Positions 38,334 to 48,004 are shown, counted from the first letter of the stretch. The stretch: 64,000 bases of DNA from Engelhardtia mirabilis (GCF_007748095.1 NZ_CP036287.1:1364001-1428000); one strand, 5' to 3'. The notes: generated by a model not told the origin, from the letters alone. A program made the numbers and translations.

Positions 38334-40187
38334 TTAGGCTCGCGTCCGCCGACCGGACGCTCCGAGCGGCCCTTCCTCCGTCGACGCCACCTTCGGCGCG
38401 CGCCAGACGACCCACAGGCTGAGTCCGGCCATCAGCAGGGCCGCGAAGAAGATCGACTCCGCGCGCAGACGGTCGGTGAGGCTCGGGCCCGGCAGGGCGA
38501 AGGCGTCGCCCATGAGGTGCAGGGCCAGGGCGGCCTCCACGTCGCCGATCAGGGGCTCTTGGATAAAGGGGCGCACGGCCTGTTGGCGCAGGTAGGTGGC
38601 CACCTGGGAGAGGTCGACGCCCTCGGGCGCCCCGAGTCGGTTCATCGTCTCGACCGCCTCGAGGGTCGCGGTGGTGGTGGGGTGCAGGTGCGGCGCGTCG
38701 GCTCCGTCAGGCTGGACGATGTTGCCGAAGCCACCCGGGACCGCATAGCTGGTGCCCTCCGAGCACCAGGCTGCCAACAGGATCGCGTGGATCCGACTGC
38801 GGTGGCGCTCACCGAAGTCGCCGATTCCCAGCACCTTCGCGCAGTCCAGCGCGATGCGAGCCTTGGTCACCGCGCCGAAAGTCCCGGGTTCCGGCAGGGC
38901 GTCTTCGACTCCGGCCCGGAAGACGGCCAAGCGCTCGTCGGTCAGAGAGCCGTCGGCGTGCATGGCCACCAGCTCGAGCAGATCGGAATCACGCAGGTAG
39001 CTCTTCACCGAACCGTCGCGCAGGTCGTTCCGGATCAACAGTTCGGTGCGTCGATAGTCGATCAGGTCCTCGTCGTTCAACAGGCCGCAGCGCCAGGCCC
39101 CCAGCGCGGTCATCGGGTGCAGTCGTTCGCGCTTCGGCGGCAACACCTGGATGGCTTCGGCCGCGCGGCTCGTGTCGAGCCGGTCGAAGCGCTCCGGGCC
39201 CAGGGTTTCGCGGGCGTGACCGAGCGCGGCCCATTCCATCAGCGCGGACGTGGGCTCGTCGAAATCCTCCACCCATTGCTCGAGTTCGGCCACGTCGCGG
39301 CCGAAGGGCACCTCGATCGCGTAGTTGGCCAGGAGTGGAAACGCGACCGCGAGGAGCAGCATGAAGGGTCCGGCCCACCTGGCGCGTCGGCGCATGGGCC
39401 GATCGCCCATCAGACCGATGCCGACCAGGCTCACGACCAGCAGTGGCGGCAGGCCGTAGGTGGTCAGGGGTCCCGCGTGGCCCTGCAGCATCATCGGCAG
39501 CATGAAGGCGATGCCCACGAACTGACCCAGTCCCGCTCGGACCACCGTCGCCACCGTGGTGCGGTCCGCGATCCCCGCTCGGCTGAGCGACAGGGCTGCG
39601 GCGGCGACGCCCACGGCCAGGAGCAGGAACACGAAGCCGACCAGGTCCCATTGGCTGTGGAAGATCGCGAAGAGCAGCAAGCCGAAGGGCGCGAGGAACA
39701 GCAACGCGGAGAAGATCGCCGCCGGGCCGCGGGTCGCCAAGTTGCGGTTCCCACGGCGCAAGAGGCCCGCCGAGTTGGCCGCGCTGAGGGTCGAGGTCAG
39801 CCGCATGGCGCCGGCCAGGCTGGCGGCGGCCACGAGCAGGATCGCCCAGGGCGCCGCGATCCACAGCCAAGCGGGCGCGGTCTTCGCCGCGCCGCCGACC
39901 GCGGGGCTCAACTTGCCGAGCAGCGCGATGTCGATCACGCCGGGGGGCAGGATCGCGGCGGCGCGGCGCAGCCAGGTGGGCAGCGGGCGGCCGTCGGGGT
40001 TCGACGACGGCGCTTGTTCGAGTGGCGCGCTCAGAAAGGCCGGCGGGCAGTCGGATGCACCGGCGCTCTCGCGCTCGGCGATCCGCGCCCGGACCCCGGC
40101 CGCGAAGTCACCCGGCTCCGGCCGCTCGGGCGCGAGCGCCTGCTCGATCCGCTCGTCGGGGATCAGGTCGGTCTCGGGCGCGCTCAT
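38334..40187 (-). CDS. Membrane protein, putative anti-sigma factor with toroid-like C-terminus (paralogue A)
   Basis: The 617-residue protein has a cytoplasmic N-terminus of about 100 residues with PGDFAAGVRARIAER, a pattern typical of anti-sigma factors encoded next to ECF sigma genes. About seven membrane helices follow (residues 110-310), then a helical soluble domain with LGPERFDRLD, RIHAILLAAWCSEG and ATLEAVETMNRLGAPEGVD near 507; the last resembles a prenyltransferase/toroid repeat. A final membrane helix lies near the C-terminus. Its ATG overlaps the stop of the sigma gene by four bases (ATGA). The tight coupling supports a sigma-controlling role; no family name can be given. Confidence 0.6.
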   Translation of the reverse strand: MSAPETDLIPDERIEQALAPERPEPGDFAAGVRARIAERESAGASDCPPAFLSAPLEQAPSSNPDGRPLPTWLRRAAAILPPGVIDIALLGKLSPAVGGAAKTAPAWLWIAAPWAILLVAAASLAGAMRLTSTLSAANSAGLLRRGNRNLATRGPAAIFSALLFLAPFGLLLFAIFHSQWDLVGFVFLLLAVGVAAAALSLSRAGIADRTTVATVVRAGLGQFVGIAFMLPMMLQGHAGPLTTYGLPPLLVVSLVGIGLMGDRPMRRRARWAGPFMLLLAVAFPLLANYAIEVPFGRDVAELEQWVEDFDEPTSALMEWAALGHARETLGPERFDRLDTSRAAEAIQVLPPKRERLHPMTALGAWRCGLLNDEDLIDYRRTELLIRNDLRDGSVKSYLRDSDLLELVAMHADGSLTDERLAVFRAGVEDALPEPGTFGAVTKARIALDCAKVLGIGDFGERHRSRIHAILLAAWCSEGTSYAVPGGFGNIVQPDGADAPHLHPTTTATLEAVETMNRLGAPEGVDLSQVATYLRQQAVRPFIQEPLIGDVEAALALHLMGDAFALPGPSLTDRLRAESIFFAALLMAGLSLWVVWRAPKVASTEEGPLGASGRRTRA

Positions 40188-40729
40188 CGCGTGGCCTCCT
40201 TGGCGGCGTCGGCTTCCAACAGTCGGGCGAGCTCCCTGCGGGCGCGGTACAGGCGCCCTTCGATGGTCTTCTCGGTCACGCTCAAGAGGGCGGCGACCTC
40301 GCGCACGGGGGTGCGCTCCAGGTAGTGCATCAGCACCGCGGCGCGCAGCTCGCCGGGCAGGCGGTCGATGGCGGCGCGCAGGTGGGTGGACGAATCGTCC
40401 GCCGGCTCGGCGGGCGCCGCCGGCTCCGGGGCGGACTCGAGGGGCGCCCCGCCGCGCTCCCGCCGCCGCCCGGCCGCGGCGCACAGGTTCCAGGCGATGC
40501 CCCGCAGCCAAGGCCCGACCTGGTCGGACGCGCCCCAATCTCCGGCGAAGCGACCGCGCGAGATCCAGGCCTCCGCGAACACGTCCTGGGCCAGCTCCAC
40601 CGGTTCCGCCGCCCGCCAGGCCTTGAGCAAGCCGATCAACGGCCCGCGGAAGCGCTCCATCAGGTCGTCGAGGTCGGGCTCCCCGAGGACAGCCTGGGGG
40701 CCCTGGGCTTGGAGTCGGCGCGGGGACAT
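40184..40729 (-). CDS. ECF-family RNA polymerase sigma factor
   Basis: A 181-residue stand-alone ECF sigma factor. Region 2 is RFRGPLIGLLKAWRAAEPVELAQDVFAEAW with the following GPWLRGIAWNL, and region 4 is IDRLPGELRAAVLMHYLERTPVREVAALLSVTEKTIEGRLYRARRE, split here by an Ala/Pro/Glu-rich linker of about 25 residues. It should direct RNA polymerase to the promoters of a small regulon, probably including its own operon. The ATG at 40729 is taken as start; the frame is open to 40852 but upstream residues do not look sigma-like. The gene is coupled by ATGA to the putative anti-sigma membrane protein. Confidence 0.88.
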   Translation of the reverse strand: MSPRRLQAQGPQAVLGEPDLDDLMERFRGPLIGLLKAWRAAEPVELAQDVFAEAWISRGRFAGDWGASDQVGPWLRGIAWNLCAAAGRRRERGGAPLESAPEPAAPAEPADDSSTHLRAAIDRLPGELRAAVLMHYLERTPVREVAALLSVTEKTIEGRLYRARRELARLLEADAAKEATR

Positions 40730-40844
40730 CGAGGGGGATTGTCGCCGGCGCGGAGGATCCCACGGGAAACCGGGATAAATCCGGGCGGCTCGTGTCGGAT
40801 GGCGCTGGATCCTGCCGAGGGCGCTGGAGAGTCCGACCGAGCTC

Positions 40845-42314
40845 TCAGGCACCCCGCAAGGATCGCCTCAGGAGCGAGGCCGCTACGGCGGCGTAGGCTG
40901 CGAAACCCAACAGGGCGGACTCGCGCAGGATCCAGGGCGGCACCGCCGGTTGCGGGTAGTCGGTCAGGCGTTGCAGGTGAGCCAGGCATAGGGCCGCGAC
41001 GACCTCCCCAGTTCCGACTTTCCAGCGGATGGTCGCGATTCGCCCGCGGCGCAGGTGGCGGGCGAGGAGCTCGACGTCGACCTGTGGTGGCACCCCGACC
41101 TGCTCCATCAGGCACAGGGCGTCGGCCGTGGCATCGAGTGAGGTGTGGAGCTCGCGCAGGCCGGTCTCCTCGTCGGTGTGCCAACCCCCGAAGCCACCCT
41201 TGTTGCGATCGGCCGACGACGACCAGCCCTCGACGAGCAGCTCGTGCAACCCATCGGCGTGCCGCTGGCCGAAGCTGGCGTCGCCCAGGAGCAGCGCGGC
41301 CAGGGTCGCGCGTCGCGCCGACTCGAGCTCCATGAAACTCGGCGGCTCGGACACGCACTCGTCGAGGCGAGCGAGGATCCGCTGTCGCTCGACCGCGTCG
41401 ATCCGGCCCAGGCGAGAGCGCGCGGCAAGCTCGACCAGATCGTCGGCCATCAACGGGACCCCCGCATGCGCGCCCGAGAAAGTGCGCGCGGAGCGACCGG
41501 CCTCGCCCAGCCAGCGCTCGGCGTCCCCGTCGTCGAACAGGCCCGTGCGGACCAGGGCCTCGTCGATCCACATGTTGGTGCCGCCCTCCGCGCGGTACCC
41601 CGCGGCCTCGTCTCGCCAGGCGTCGAGATCGAGCTCGCCGAAGCGCTCCGGACCCAGGGCTGTTGCTGCCAGGCCGAGGGTCGACCAACGGGTGGCCTCG
41701 GGGTCTCCGAGGCGACCTGTCAGATCCCCGGGCCAAACGCCCACGACCCGACCGAACAGGAACGCACAGATCAGGACCCCGGGCAGACCGAGCCACAGGG
41801 TGACCCACGCACCGTACCGGCCGCGTTCGCGCTCCGCTTCGTCGCCGAAGCGCCAGCGCACCAGCGGGATCAGGAAGATCACGCCCGTCGGAATCGCCAG
41901 CCTCGCCAGGAGGCTCAGGTGCTCGACCGACCAGCGGGAGCCCATCGGCGCAAGGAAGTCGGGCGCGATGGGTACCAACGGCAGGAGGAAGAGGCCCAGC
42001 GCCTTGCGCTCCGGAAGGGTCGCGGCGGGGGGCAGGGCTGCGCGGAAACCGATCAGGAGCAGGGCCGCCGTCGCGAAGAAGAGCGCGCCCGCGAGATCGC
42101 CCAGCCCGAGCTCCAGGGCACCGATGCGGGCTGCGGTGGGGAGCACGCAGGCGGCCGCGAGGAGCGCCGTCCCCTGTCGCGGCGAGAGGCGTGGACGGGA
42201 TTCGTTCGCGGCGGAGAGTGCGTGCAGCCAGTTGGGCGTCAGGCCCAGCACGAAGCTGGCCACCGCCATGGACAGGCCGATGGACACCAGGTAGTCCGGT
42301 TGAAAGTGAAGCAT
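40845..42314 (-). CDS. Membrane protein with toroid-like C-terminus (paralogue B)
   Basis: The 489-residue protein has about six membrane helices in its first half (LVSIGLSMAVASFVLGL, ALFFATAALLLIGF, LWLGLPGVLICAFLFGRVV) and a helical soluble half that aligns with the protein encoded at 38334: LGPERFGELD, GLHELLVEGWSSSAD and ATADALCLMEQVGVPPQVD near residue 395. It ends in one more membrane helix before RRSLRGA. The soluble half resembles alpha/alpha-toroid repeats as in prenyltransferases, but no catalytic residues were found. The ATG at 42314 is chosen; a TTG at 42341 would add nine residues. It lies 115 bases upstream of the sigma gene. Confidence 0.55.
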   Translation of the reverse strand: MLHFQPDYLVSIGLSMAVASFVLGLTPNWLHALSAANESRPRLSPRQGTALLAAACVLPTAARIGALELGLGDLAGALFFATAALLLIGFRAALPPAATLPERKALGLFLLPLVPIAPDFLAPMGSRWSVEHLSLLARLAIPTGVIFLIPLVRWRFGDEAERERGRYGAWVTLWLGLPGVLICAFLFGRVVGVWPGDLTGRLGDPEATRWSTLGLAATALGPERFGELDLDAWRDEAAGYRAEGGTNMWIDEALVRTGLFDDGDAERWLGEAGRSARTFSGAHAGVPLMADDLVELAARSRLGRIDAVERQRILARLDECVSEPPSFMELESARRATLAALLLGDASFGQRHADGLHELLVEGWSSSADRNKGGFGGWHTDEETGLRELHTSLDATADALCLMEQVGVPPQVDVELLARHLRRGRIATIRWKVGTGEVVAALCLAHLQRLTDYPQPAVPPWILRESALLGFAAYAAVAASLLRRSLRGA

Positions 42315-42360
42315 CGATTCGAAGGGGAGCAAGGCGGGCAAGAACCGGCGCAGCCGGCCG

Positions 42361-43920
42361 CTACTGGGGCGGACCCGTCGCGACCGGTACCTGGACCGTC
42401 AGCGAGTCGGGGGCCGGGCTCGGGACCGTGAACTCGACCCGCGTGCCGGGGAGCGCTCGGAAGTCCCCGTCGGTCGACTCGCCGAGGGTCGCGACCCAGT
42501 CGCCCGGGAGCAACGACAGGGCGTAGGTGCTGCGCCCGCGGTGCAGCTCGAGCCAGTTCGCATCCAGGGTCGGAAGGAACGGCGGCCGAACCTCCAGCGA
42601 GCCCGCGTAGCGATTGCCTAGCAACGCGATGCTCTCCCGGTGAGACTCGAGCTCGAACCAGACCTCACACCGCGTCCAACTCTCGAGCCTGCGCTGCTCG
42701 CCCTCGCGGACCCCGATGGCGAGCACCTCGGCGTTCGGCCACTCGACCTCGAAGTAGACCGGGCCCTCGCCGGTTGACGCGACGGCGTACCAGGCGCCCT
42801 CGAGCTCTCGAGCCGGCTCGCGAGCGTCCCGATCACCCCGGTGAACGGATACCCGGCGGCCGTCGTCGGCGCCGATCTCGTCCGAGCCCCAGGGGTTGCC
42901 AGGGGGCAGGACGACGCTGGTCGCGACCAGCTCGAGGCGCGTCTCGGCACCCTGGTCGAGCGAGGCCAGGGGCCACCAGCTCCAGTGCAGGGTCCCCCGT
43001 CGGTCGGGAGCGATTGCGAACGCGCCCTCGAACCGCCCGCCGGGGCCCCGAGCAAGGGTCAGATGCTCGCGCCTGATCGGGGATTCCTCGCCGTTCGGCG
43101 CGATCTCGAACAGAAGCTCTTGCACCCGGTCGGGGATCCCCGCGATGCCGAGCGACAGGGTGTGGCGCCAACCCTCGAGGGGCTCGAGCTCCAACGTCGT
43201 GACGGGGTCCTGCGCGTCGACGTCGCCGGCAAGGATGGAGACTCGCCGCGGTGCGTAGCCGTCCGCCTCGACCAGGATCTCGGTCGGGCATTCGAATGGG
43301 GGGCCGAGCAGACCCCAGCGCGAGAAGTCGTCGAGCAGGGAGTCGCGCGTGGCCTCCATCTTCGGTGACCGACCGAAGGGGATCGAGTCCTCCGCGACCG
43401 CTTCGCCGTCCGGCAGCTCGAGCGGACGGCCGTCGAGCTCGAGGATCGTCGTCCGCGGGTAGAGCGGCGAGCCGTCGAGTGCCGAGACGAACTTGAAGGG
43501 AGGTGCGCTCCAACGGACCTCGAAAGTCGGCACCAGCGGAGCCGAGCTGCCCGCGAAGTCGCTCGGTCGGATCTCCGCCTGGGGGAAACCGCCGAGCCAA
43601 CCGAACCAGACCCGCGCCGTCTCGCCCTCCTGCAGGTCGAACTCGTCCAGGTCCACCGCGAACGGCCCCGGTCGCCCCGGCTCGATCGGAGGGCAGAGGA
43701 CCGTACGGATCACCCGCCCGTCGGCGTCGAAGGTCGTCAGCGCCACGGCCCGCAGATGATCGATCTGCATCGCCGGGTCCAAGGCGACGAGGCCGATGGA
43801 ATCGTCGGCAGCGAAGTCTGCATGAGGCTCTCGCTCGTTCACCGCCGCCCACAGAACGATCGCGGCGAGGGCGGCCGCGCAGATCGCGAGCAGCAGCTTG
43901 ATCTTTGGACGATTGGGCAT
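42361..43920 (-). CDS. Membrane-anchored beta-rich protein of unknown function (1)
   Basis: I do not recognise a family. The 519-residue protein has one N-terminal membrane helix (IKLLLAICAAALAAIVLWAAV) and a periplasmic part made mainly of strands. Features are GYAPRRVSILAGDVD, a form seen in carboxypeptidase-regulatory-like sandwiches, and near the C-terminus LLPGDWVATLGEST followed by LPGTRVEFTVPSP. The same order (PGY.A then PG..V.F.VP) is present in the next protein at 43948, so they are paralogues. It lies 46 bases upstream of paralogue B in the sigma operon. A periplasmic sensor or structural element for the neighbouring sigma factor is possible. Confidence 0.5.
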   Translation of the reverse strand: MPNRPKIKLLLAICAAALAAIVLWAAVNEREPHADFAADDSIGLVALDPAMQIDHLRAVALTTFDADGRVIRTVLCPPIEPGRPGPFAVDLDEFDLQEGETARVWFGWLGGFPQAEIRPSDFAGSSAPLVPTFEVRWSAPPFKFVSALDGSPLYPRTTILELDGRPLELPDGEAVAEDSIPFGRSPKMEATRDSLLDDFSRWGLLGPPFECPTEILVEADGYAPRRVSILAGDVDAQDPVTTLELEPLEGWRHTLSLGIAGIPDRVQELLFEIAPNGEESPIRREHLTLARGPGGRFEGAFAIAPDRRGTLHWSWWPLASLDQGAETRLELVATSVVLPPGNPWGSDEIGADDGRRVSVHRGDRDAREPARELEGAWYAVASTGEGPVYFEVEWPNAEVLAIGVREGEQRRLESWTRCEVWFELESHRESIALLGNRYAGSLEVRPPFLPTLDANWLELHRGRSTYALSLLPGDWVATLGESTDGDFRALPGTRVEFTVPSPAPDSLTVQVPVATGPPQ

Positions 43921-43947
43921 GGGTGCGATGGCTGAGAGTCCTCGAGG

Positions 43948-45636
43948 TCAACGGGCCGGCCCGGTAGGCGTCGGGACTCGCACGACGATAGGCCCGGCGG
44001 GTTCCTCCGGCACGCGGAAGGCGACCGTCGACCCAGGAAGGTCCTTGTCGTTCAGCGCCGTCGCGTCGAGGAGGTTCGCGCGGTACTCGCCGGGAAGGAG
44101 TTCGTATTCGATGCGGGTCGCCTCCGATTCCAGTGTGCGTCGCCACCCTGGATGGAAACTCAGCCCTCTCGGCGCGAGTGCGACGACGAGCTTGGCGTCG
44201 GGTCCGAGCAGGTCGAGGCAGGCTTGAAGGTCTTCGAGCCGTACTTCCACGTGGACACCCGTGGACGAATCGACGACGCGGTGTGAACCGGCAGCCACGG
44301 GCACGATCGCGACGCCGTCTGGCTCGCCGGGCCGTTCCGCGGGCCACTCGATCTTGAAGGCCGCATGGCGAGTGCCGAGGCTGCTCAAGAGGAACCACTG
44401 ACCGTCGGCCAGGCCGGCCCGCATCCAAGTTCCGAAGAACCGGGTTGATCCGGTCACCCTCGCGGCCGAGGCGCCGGGCGTCCCGAGTGGACCCCAGGGG
44501 CCGAGGTCGGAGATCGCGACGGTGGTCGCCATGGCACGGAATCGAAAGCCGGAGTCGTCGCGCTCCGCAGTGTCCAGCAACTCGGTCTGCCACCGCAACT
44601 GAGCGTAGTCCTGGCCGCCGGTCCTGACGCTGCCCGTGAAGGTCCCCGACTCGGAGCGGTGCAGCACGATCGCGCCCATCGTCGCCTCGCAACGCTCGTC
44701 ATCCCCCAGGCGGATCTCGAAGTTCAACTCACGCACCGACGCCGGAAGGCCTGCGGCCTCGAGCTCGACCGAGCGCTCGTGCGGGTTCAGGGCGTCGAGG
44801 GTCACGTCGAGGAACTCGGGCTTGTCCCCACCTGCCGCGGCGTGCCGGATCCGTCGCGGTCGGTAGCCCGGAGCGGAGACTTCGAACTCGGCCGAGATGG
44901 GCACGCGCGGATGAACCTGAACCTGCCAGCGGGACCACTCCGGGCGCTTCTCGCCCGAGGTCTCCGCGCGCGCGAGCTCGTGACCCGCCGAGTCGATCAT
45001 CACCAGGTCATCGACGGCGGTCAGCGTCACCTCGGGATCCATGACCCTGGCCCGGTCGACGGCATCGAAGGTCCGCACGTGCAGGCCGCCCTGCACTCGG
45101 TTCACCTCGACGCCGCCGAGCGGCGCCATGCCATGCAAGGCCGGCCCATCGAGCCGATCACTGGCCAGGACCTCCGCGCCGCGCCGAAACCAGAACACGG
45201 CCCTCTCGGTCGACGTCAACTCAGTCGCGCCACTCGGGACCTCGAACCGAGAGGCCGGCGCATGGGGAGCGTGGCGGCAGGGCATGGAGCGGCTCGAACC
45301 GTGGGAGTCGTCGACGATGGTCATGACGACAGTCGTGGGGACATCGAGGCTCGTGCGCGATCGAATGTCGATCCGGAGCGGTTCGAGCTCCGCCTCGGCT
45401 GCCACTTCGCCCGAGGTCGGCCGCCGCCGCTCCACGGGTCGTTCCCCGGGCTCCGAGACCTCGCGAGGCAGCTCCGCGACCTCGGCGTCGGCGACGTCCG
45501 TGGCTACGGCGGCGTCGAGCTGCCGATCCATGCGCGAACGACCCAGCAGGAGAGCCGTCACCGCGAGGATCAGCAGGGCAACCGCGACGCCCGCTGCACC
45601 CCACCATGTGCCCCGTTCATGTCCCTGTCTACTCAT
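43948..45636 (-). CDS. Membrane-anchored beta-rich protein of unknown function (2)
   Basis: A 562-residue relative of the protein at 42361: one N-terminal membrane helix (WWGAAGVAVALLILAVTALLLG), a charged linker rich in Glu and Arg, and a beta-rich extracytoplasmic part. Shared elements are FEVSAPGYRPRRIRH, LLPGEYRANLLDAT and LPGSTVAFRVPEEPAGPIVVRVPTPTGPAR, the last closely matching VQVPVATGPPQ at the end of the other protein. Function is unknown. The stop lies 27 bases upstream of the start of the next gene in the leftward operon. Confidence 0.5.
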   Translation of the reverse strand: MSRQGHERGTWWGAAGVAVALLILAVTALLLGRSRMDRQLDAAVATDVADAEVAELPREVSEPGERPVERRRPTSGEVAAEAELEPLRIDIRSRTSLDVPTTVVMTIVDDSHGSSRSMPCRHAPHAPASRFEVPSGATELTSTERAVFWFRRGAEVLASDRLDGPALHGMAPLGGVEVNRVQGGLHVRTFDAVDRARVMDPEVTLTAVDDLVMIDSAGHELARAETSGEKRPEWSRWQVQVHPRVPISAEFEVSAPGYRPRRIRHAAAGGDKPEFLDVTLDALNPHERSVELEAAGLPASVRELNFEIRLGDDERCEATMGAIVLHRSESGTFTGSVRTGGQDYAQLRWQTELLDTAERDDSGFRFRAMATTVAISDLGPWGPLGTPGASAARVTGSTRFFGTWMRAGLADGQWFLLSSLGTRHAAFKIEWPAERPGEPDGVAIVPVAAGSHRVVDSSTGVHVEVRLEDLQACLDLLGPDAKLVVALAPRGLSFHPGWRRTLESEATRIEYELLPGEYRANLLDATALNDKDLPGSTVAFRVPEEPAGPIVVRVPTPTGPAR

Positions 45637-45735
45637 CCTCTGGCGTGAGCTTGGCTGGAGTTCAGGACGGGTTCGTCGCAGGTAGGGGATCGATTGCGCC
45701 GGTCTTGAAGGTCGTACGACTTGCGGCGCATCGGT

Positions 45736-47175
45736 TCAGGTGGGGCTGCGGCCAATGCCTGCGCGCGCGGGGATTCGAACGGCGACGAGCGCGGCGATGG
45801 CCACCAATAGGCCCGGTAGCCAGCGCAGCCAGTCGGGGACGCCACCGATGTCGAGTTCGTGCGCGAGGATCCACAGACCCGTTCCGGCGAGCAGGTCGTC
45901 GTCCCCGACTCCGTGCAGGAACGAGATGGGGGCGGTGCGGTAGAGGCGGTCGCGCACGAGCTCGAGGTCGATCCCCTCCGGAACGCCGAACTTCCGCATC
46001 AGCAGCAGGGCGCCGACCGTCTCGTCGGTGTGGGGGCCGAATCGGACCCAGACCACATCGGGGCGCGGGACGTCGAGCTTCAGCCGGGCGAAGCCGCCAC
46101 CGATGGGGGTCCAGGTCTCGAGCAGGCGCGTGCGGACCAGCTCGGCGTCGAGCTCCTCACCCAACAGCTCCAGGGCCCGGTTCCAGTACCACAGGGCGAG
46201 CAGGTTGTCGGCCCGCGCGGCGGCGGCATGGATCCTCTCGGCCAGGATCGGGGCCTGGCCCGCATCCCCGTCCAGGCCTGCGCGAATCAAGAGGTCACAC
46301 ACGCGGACGGCGGACCGGGGGTCGGAGGGCCCCCGCGGGGTCCAATCGGGCCAGGTCCTATCGGCACCCGTCGGTTGGACCAAGGGCTCGGCGGCGACGT
46401 CGTTCGTCGGTCCGACGGAGAGCCCCAGGCTGTCGCGAATGAGCGCGTCGCCGAGGACGCGGCTGTCGCGCCCTGCGGTCGTCCGATCCAGGGCCTCGCG
46501 CACTCGCTGGCCGCCCGCCTCCGAGGCCAAGATGTCGACGTTCCAAGCGGAGGTCGACACCGCCTGACTGCCCGCGCCGACCGCGCCGATCGCGCGCGCC
46601 AGGCCGGCGTCGGCGACCATCCGCACCTTGCCCCGCAAGCCGTGGGCATTGCTGGCCACGGCCGCCCCGTAGAGGGCCAGGATCACGAGCGACGTCCGCG
46701 CCCCGGGCCGCAGCGACACCGGTCCGCCATCGACACGGAGCGAGCCCATGGCATGGGCGCCGAGGATCAGGGCCCCCGTTCCGATCGGTACGAAGCCCCA
46801 GTTCTCCGCGAAGATCGAGAGCGTCCCCAGCCCAAAAGCGAACAGCAGCACCCCGCGGGCGAACTCCGTCGCCGGCGCGTGGGGATCCGATCGCGCGGCC
46901 CTTTGCGCGGCGAGGCTCAGGGCCAACAGCGCGCCCGCCGTGATCAGCGCGGCGAGGAAGCTCGCAACCTCACCCATGAAGGGGCCGTGCAACGCCACCA
47001 ACAAGAGGTCCACCAACGCCAAGAAGACGATCCCGCGAGCGCCCGGCATGCGACCGGTGCGGTCGGTCGTTCCTGCGCTGGCGAGCGCGGTGAGGATCCC
47101 CGCGCCGAGGCGCCTTCGATCGCGAATGCCAGACGACGTACTCGCGATCGATCGGCCGTCGACGGAATGGGTCAT
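45736..47175 (-). CDS. Membrane protein with toroid-like C-terminus (paralogue C), first gene of the sigma operon
   Basis: The 479-residue protein has about five membrane helices in the first 200 residues (GIVFLALVDLLLVALHG, FLAALITAGALLALSLA, GVLLFAFGLGTLSIFA) and a helical second half with LWYWNRALELLGEEL and ETVGALLLMRKFGVPEGID near residue 383, which matches the corresponding stretch of the proteins at 38334 and 40845. It ends in a membrane helix (WLRWLPGLLVAIAALVAV). The ATG at 47175 has GGAG eight bases upstream. It appears to start an operon of six, perhaps seven, leftward genes. Function unknown. Confidence 0.55.
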   Translation of the reverse strand: MTHSVDGRSIASTSSGIRDRRRLGAGILTALASAGTTDRTGRMPGARGIVFLALVDLLLVALHGPFMGEVASFLAALITAGALLALSLAAQRAARSDPHAPATEFARGVLLFAFGLGTLSIFAENWGFVPIGTGALILGAHAMGSLRVDGGPVSLRPGARTSLVILALYGAAVASNAHGLRGKVRMVADAGLARAIGAVGAGSQAVSTSAWNVDILASEAGGQRVREALDRTTAGRDSRVLGDALIRDSLGLSVGPTNDVAAEPLVQPTGADRTWPDWTPRGPSDPRSAVRVCDLLIRAGLDGDAGQAPILAERIHAAAARADNLLALWYWNRALELLGEELDAELVRTRLLETWTPIGGGFARLKLDVPRPDVVWVRFGPHTDETVGALLLMRKFGVPEGIDLELVRDRLYRTAPISFLHGVGDDDLLAGTGLWILAHELDIGGVPDWLRWLPGLLVAIAALVAVRIPARAGIGRSPT

Positions 47176-47275
47176 GGCAAGGACTCCGAATCGCGAAGGA
47201 GCCCTCGCGGCTCCGAATCGACGGATTGAAGTCTAGCGGTGCATCGCTCCGCGGTCGGTCGAGCGCTCGATTTCG

Positions 47276-47480
47276 TCAGTGAGCCCGAGTCCAGCGTGCC
47301 AGGTCGCCGCTTGCTGCAGTGACCGGGTGCCCCGCGTCGGGCCAGGACTGGGGGACGCGGCGCAGGTCTGCGGGGTCGTAGCCCATCTCGGCCAGGCGCA
47401 GCTCGAGGGCCTCGAGGCGCTCGTCTGCGATCTCGGGGTTGCGGGTCATGATCCAGGCGTAGTCGCGCTTGGTGCGGGCG
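47276..47480 (-). pseudogene. blc: Duplicated 3-prime fragment of the lipocalin gene
   Basis: The segment repeats the last 68 codons and the stop codon of the lipocalin gene at 50699, in the same orientation and at a fixed distance of 3423 bases. From 47323 to 47480 the copies are identical (158 bases); nearer the stop they differ, but the frame remains intact (ending GDLARWTRAH against GDLAHWTRDH). At 47481 the similarity ends abruptly, so signal peptide and most of the barrel are missing. It cannot encode a working lipocalin. Confidence 0.92.
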
Positions 47481-48004
47481 GAGAAATCCGGCTCTCCTGC
47501 ACCTCTAGTGGAAGCCGCGAGACCTCAGAAGGCCCTCGTTCCTGCAATGCCGCCCGGGCTGGCCTCTCAAGCCCCCAGGAAGGGCGCGCGGATCGCGGTC
47601 GCCCGGTTCGATCCTCTGCCGCTCGACGCTCCCCTGGATCGCGGGCCGTACCGAGGAATCTTCGACGGGCGAGGCCCCCCGCATCCGGTCGTTCAAGGCT
47701 GTCATCCTCGTTGGCTGCCCCCGCCGCTACGACCCGTGGGTGGTCTACCGGATGGGGCCAAGAACCATCGATCGAAGGAGCGGGAACGCCAGAACTTTGG
47801 GGCGCCTTAACCCGAACCGAAGCCACGGGTTAGGCCCAGGCCCAGGCCCAGGGTCCCGAAGTGATAGGTTCGAGCGCACGCGCGACGGGAGAACTGAGGC
47901 TCGGCAACCGTTGCGCCTACCCGTCGCATCTCACCCACGGAACAGTCCGGAACGACCTGTGCCGTGCCCACCGGCTTCCACTGAAACTGCAGGAGTGCAA
48001 GAAA
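47481..48004. other. Gene-free junction region downstream of the lipocalin fragment
   Basis: This stretch of 524 bases begins where the lipocalin fragment ends. Open frames on both strands exist but have no gene-like composition and match nothing I know. A short GGCCCA tandem stands near 47833-47850. G+C falls toward the right. The ribosome-binding site of the next gene lies at 47991-47995. Confidence 0.4.
47991..47995 (+). promoter_or_regulatory. Ribosome-binding site of the small Cys-rich protein gene
   Basis: AGGAG nine bases before the TTG at 48005 (twelve before the TTG at 48008); it supports a TTG start directly ahead of the signal peptide. Confidence 0.5.

Noticed and set aside
47469..47826. 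Open frames of about 110-125 codons on both strands in the junction region
   Set aside because: Overlapping, Pro/Arg/Ala-rich, no ribosome-binding site, and one begins inside the duplicated lipocalin fragment; not gene-like.
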